Shown piece by piece: positions 6,249-7,147 of a DNA stretch of 7,147 nucleotides (the stretch's first letter is position 1; each line of letters starts with the position of its first letter). The notes beneath the pieces were generated by a model, which was not told the DNA's origin, did not search any database, and saw only the letters and a program-made list of their open reading frames with translations. Location: positions 1 through 7,147 of the forward strand of contig CAYVXE010000165.1 in the NCBI GenBank assembly GCA_964455375.1. Reading direction: 5' to 3'. Source of the stretch: CAYVXE01 sp964455375. GTDB taxonomy: Bacteria > Zhuqueibacterota > Zhuqueibacteria > Oceanimicrobiales > Oceanimicrobiaceae. The translations under genes were made by a program, and so were the position numbers.

Positions 6249-6668
6249 CTAAAGGCTAAACGACATGAGCGGCACCTTTACCTCCATACCTGCTTTTCGG
6301 CTCAATCGAATCGTTGGTTTTGGAAGCTGCACTTTTTTTAATCCCGTTGAGTTAAACTGCAAAATCGAGTTACTGGGACCGGGACGGTTGGCCACATGGT
6401 AAAGCCCGATGGCGAGCCCGCCAAACACACCTCCCACAAAGGACCAGCGCATGATGTCACCGTTGTCTGCTTTCGTTGCCAGAACTAACGCGCCGCCAAC
6501 CAGCAAGCCTGTCAGCGCACCGTAAAAGGTAGACTTTGCCACTGAAATCATGGGATTTTCATTGCCGCCGCGCACAACGGCCACCTGAGCCTTTGCCATC
6601 GAAGTAAACGAAAGTGAAAAAAAACAAAGCAACATGATGGTCGTTGTTAACACCTTTGTAGATTTCAC
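6249..6668 (-). CDS. Exported glycine-rich two-helix membrane protein, unknown function
   Basis: The start is placed at GTG 6666-6668 because GAGGAGG lies 5 nt upstream (6674-6680) and the resulting 139-residue product begins with a clean signal peptide (VKSTKVLTTTIMLLCFFSLS, cleavage near AKAQ28). An upstream ATG at 6779 would add 37 residues with no signal-peptide logic. The mature protein has two hydrophobic glycine-rich segments at about 46-65 (YGALTGLLVGGALVLATK) and 74-92 (WSFVGGVFGGLAIGLYHV), like a glycine-zipper hairpin. A polar C-terminus follows with a possible beta-strand region (KKVQLPKPTIRLSRK). I do not recognise a named family. It heads a tight unit with the DinB-like and RNase HI genes. 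An envelope location is likely; the function is unknown. Confidence 0.75.
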   Translation of the reverse strand: MKSTKVLTTTIMLLCFFSLSFTSMAKAQVAVVRGGNENPMISVAKSTFYGALTGLLVGGALVLATKADNGDIMRWSFVGGVFGGLAIGLYHVANRPGPSNSILQFNSTGLKKVQLPKPTIRLSRKAGMEVKVPLMSFSL

Positions 6669-6696
6669 GGTATCCTCCTCATTTTTGTTGAATACT

Positions 6697-6724
6697 AAAA
6701 TAACAAAAAACCGTCTGAATGCAA
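6697..6724 (-). promoter_or_regulatory. Weak candidate promoter for the glycine-rich protein unit
   Basis: On the minus strand, TTGCAT (6719-6724) and TATTTT (6697-6702) are 16 nt apart, about 29 nt before the GTG start and just ahead of the strong Shine-Dalgarno. The spacing and hexamers are plausible but not strong. Confidence 0.3.
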
Positions 6725-6897
6725 GCAAAAGTTGCCGTTCTTTGTATTTACACTTGAAAAGGAAAGAACCAGGAATCATTAAACTACATCACGAGGGTAC
6801 GGTTAGGCTGAAATAATAAATAATCTAAACCACTACTTAATTTTTGCCTTGAAGTCTAGCAGACAATTCCCGGCTATTCTAAAAGTCGAAAAATGTT
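6725..6897. other. Intergenic stretch with no recognised feature
   Basis: Between the candidate promoter and the second repeat copy I find no open frame with coding character on either strand, no RNA gene and no strong hairpin. Upstream control sequences for the glycine-rich protein operon may lie here but are not recognisable. Confidence 0.5.
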
Positions 6898-6969
6898 GTC
6901 ATCCAAAATCCGCGGCAGCCCATCGCGTCAACTTAAGGAGACGTCACTTCTATCTTGTCGCCTTGAGCG
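6898..6969 (-). repeat. Dispersed intergenic repeat, copy 2 (inverted relative to copy 1)
   Basis: The core 6925-6969, read on the minus strand, matches 481-525 at 40 of 45 positions; weaker similarity continues to 6898. Differences are scattered single bases, as expected for an old repeat. On the minus strand, more sequence before the core (towards 7015) has no close match in the left copy apart from a TCAGAC block and a GAGAAA-TCA motif. The copy sits between the end of the sorting-domain gene and the glycine-rich protein gene. No coding capacity is conserved between the copies. Confidence 0.75.
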
Positions 6970-7050
6970 TTGCAGCGCAAAACCGAAAGGTCTGACCCAA
7001 GAACAAATTTGATTTCTCACCGGTCACCGCCAGTTCGAAACAGCAGAAAC

Positions 7051-7075
7051 AAAAATAGTCTGTTAAACACTATTT
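7051..7075 (-). terminator. AT-rich rho-independent terminator-like hairpin
   Basis: On the minus strand AAATAGT (7069-7075) and ACTATTT (7053-7059) form a perfect 7-bp stem with a 9-nt loop. The stem runs into TTT, followed by TG. It overlaps the final Lys and stop codon of the sorting-domain gene. The stem is AT-rich and therefore weak, but placement and U-run fit a terminator. Confidence 0.45.
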
Positions 7076-7147
7076 GAGTAAGGTCAATTTTTTCGACTGC
7101 TCAAACCCCCGATCCGTTGTGAGCCGGTAAAAATAGATGCCGCTGGC
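7070..7147 (-). CDS. C-terminal end of a type IX secretion (Por) sorting-domain protein, partial
   Basis: Reading the minus strand from the right edge gives 25 residues, ASGIYFYRLTTDRGFEQSKK then LTLLK, ending at TAG 7070-7072. This is the last part of the type A C-terminal sorting signal of type IX secretion substrates: the 'L.SG.Y.YRL' strand, a short turn, then 'K.LTLLK' at the extreme C-terminus. In the family it directs the protein through the outer membrane and is usually removed. The gene body is outside the window, so the nature of the secreted protein is unknown. The tail alone is short, but the motif is distinctive and ends exactly at the stop codon. Confidence 0.82.
   Translation of the reverse strand, partial: ASGIYFYRLTTDRGFEQSKKLTLLK

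Noticed and set aside
6669..6779. Upstream ATG extension of the glycine-rich membrane protein
   Set aside because: The extension covers the strong Shine-Dalgarno and AT-rich promoter-like DNA, and would bury the signal peptide.
1..7147. CRISPR array, tRNA or rRNA gene, insertion sequence with transposase
   Set aside because: I saw no regular direct-repeat/spacer array, no recognisable tRNA cloverleaf or rRNA signature, and no transposase motif.

Overview
The window looks like chromosomal sequence from a free-living Gram-negative bacterium outside the classical Proteobacteria. The main clue is at the right edge: a minus-strand gene ends in ASGIYFYRLTTDRGFEQSKK plus a short tail. This is the typical end of a type IX (Por) secretion sorting domain, seen in Bacteroidota, Ignavibacteria, Calditrichota, KSB1 and related lineages. 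Lipoprotein and periplasmic signal sequences, and a sigma-54-type regulator, agree with a diderm. The phylum assignment is inference.

Layout from left to right. Positions 1-215 (+) hold the C-terminal 70 residues of a MerR-family thiophilic-metal regulator. It is followed at about 221-450 by a frameshifted, headless relic of a heavy-metal-associated (HMA/MerP-like) domain. A dispersed repeat at 481-554 lies in the convergent gap before the minus-strand block. Positions 689-4603 (-) read, in transcription order, as a Cys/His-rich lipoprotein, a membrane histidine kinase with a large periplasmic sensor, and an NtrC/ZraR-type sigma-54 response regulator. Upstream of these, at 4748-5173 (-), is a small secreted protein with Cys and His clusters, preceded by a near-consensus sigma-70 promoter. 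Positions 5228-6668 (-) form a three-gene unit: a glycine-rich two-helix membrane protein, a DinB-fold protein, and RNase HI (the last two overlap by 8 nt). A 401-nt intergenic region follows. It contains a second copy of the repeat, inverted relative to the first, and then the end of the sorting-domain gene.

How the genes may work together: the left two thirds is best read as an envelope metal-response locus. Two exported proteins carry clustered Cys and His residues, and one is encoded directly ahead of a kinase/sigma-54 regulator pair. The arrangement recalls ZraP-ZraS-ZraR, but the small proteins are not ZraP homologues by eye. The adjacent MerR fragment and decayed HMA domain show that a second metal-handling operon once abutted it. 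The metal, the direct regulatory targets and any physical relay are inference. No transporter and no convincing sigma-54 promoter are visible here. The most solid unexpected observation is the inverted pair of intergenic repeats, identical at 40 of 45 positions in the core.
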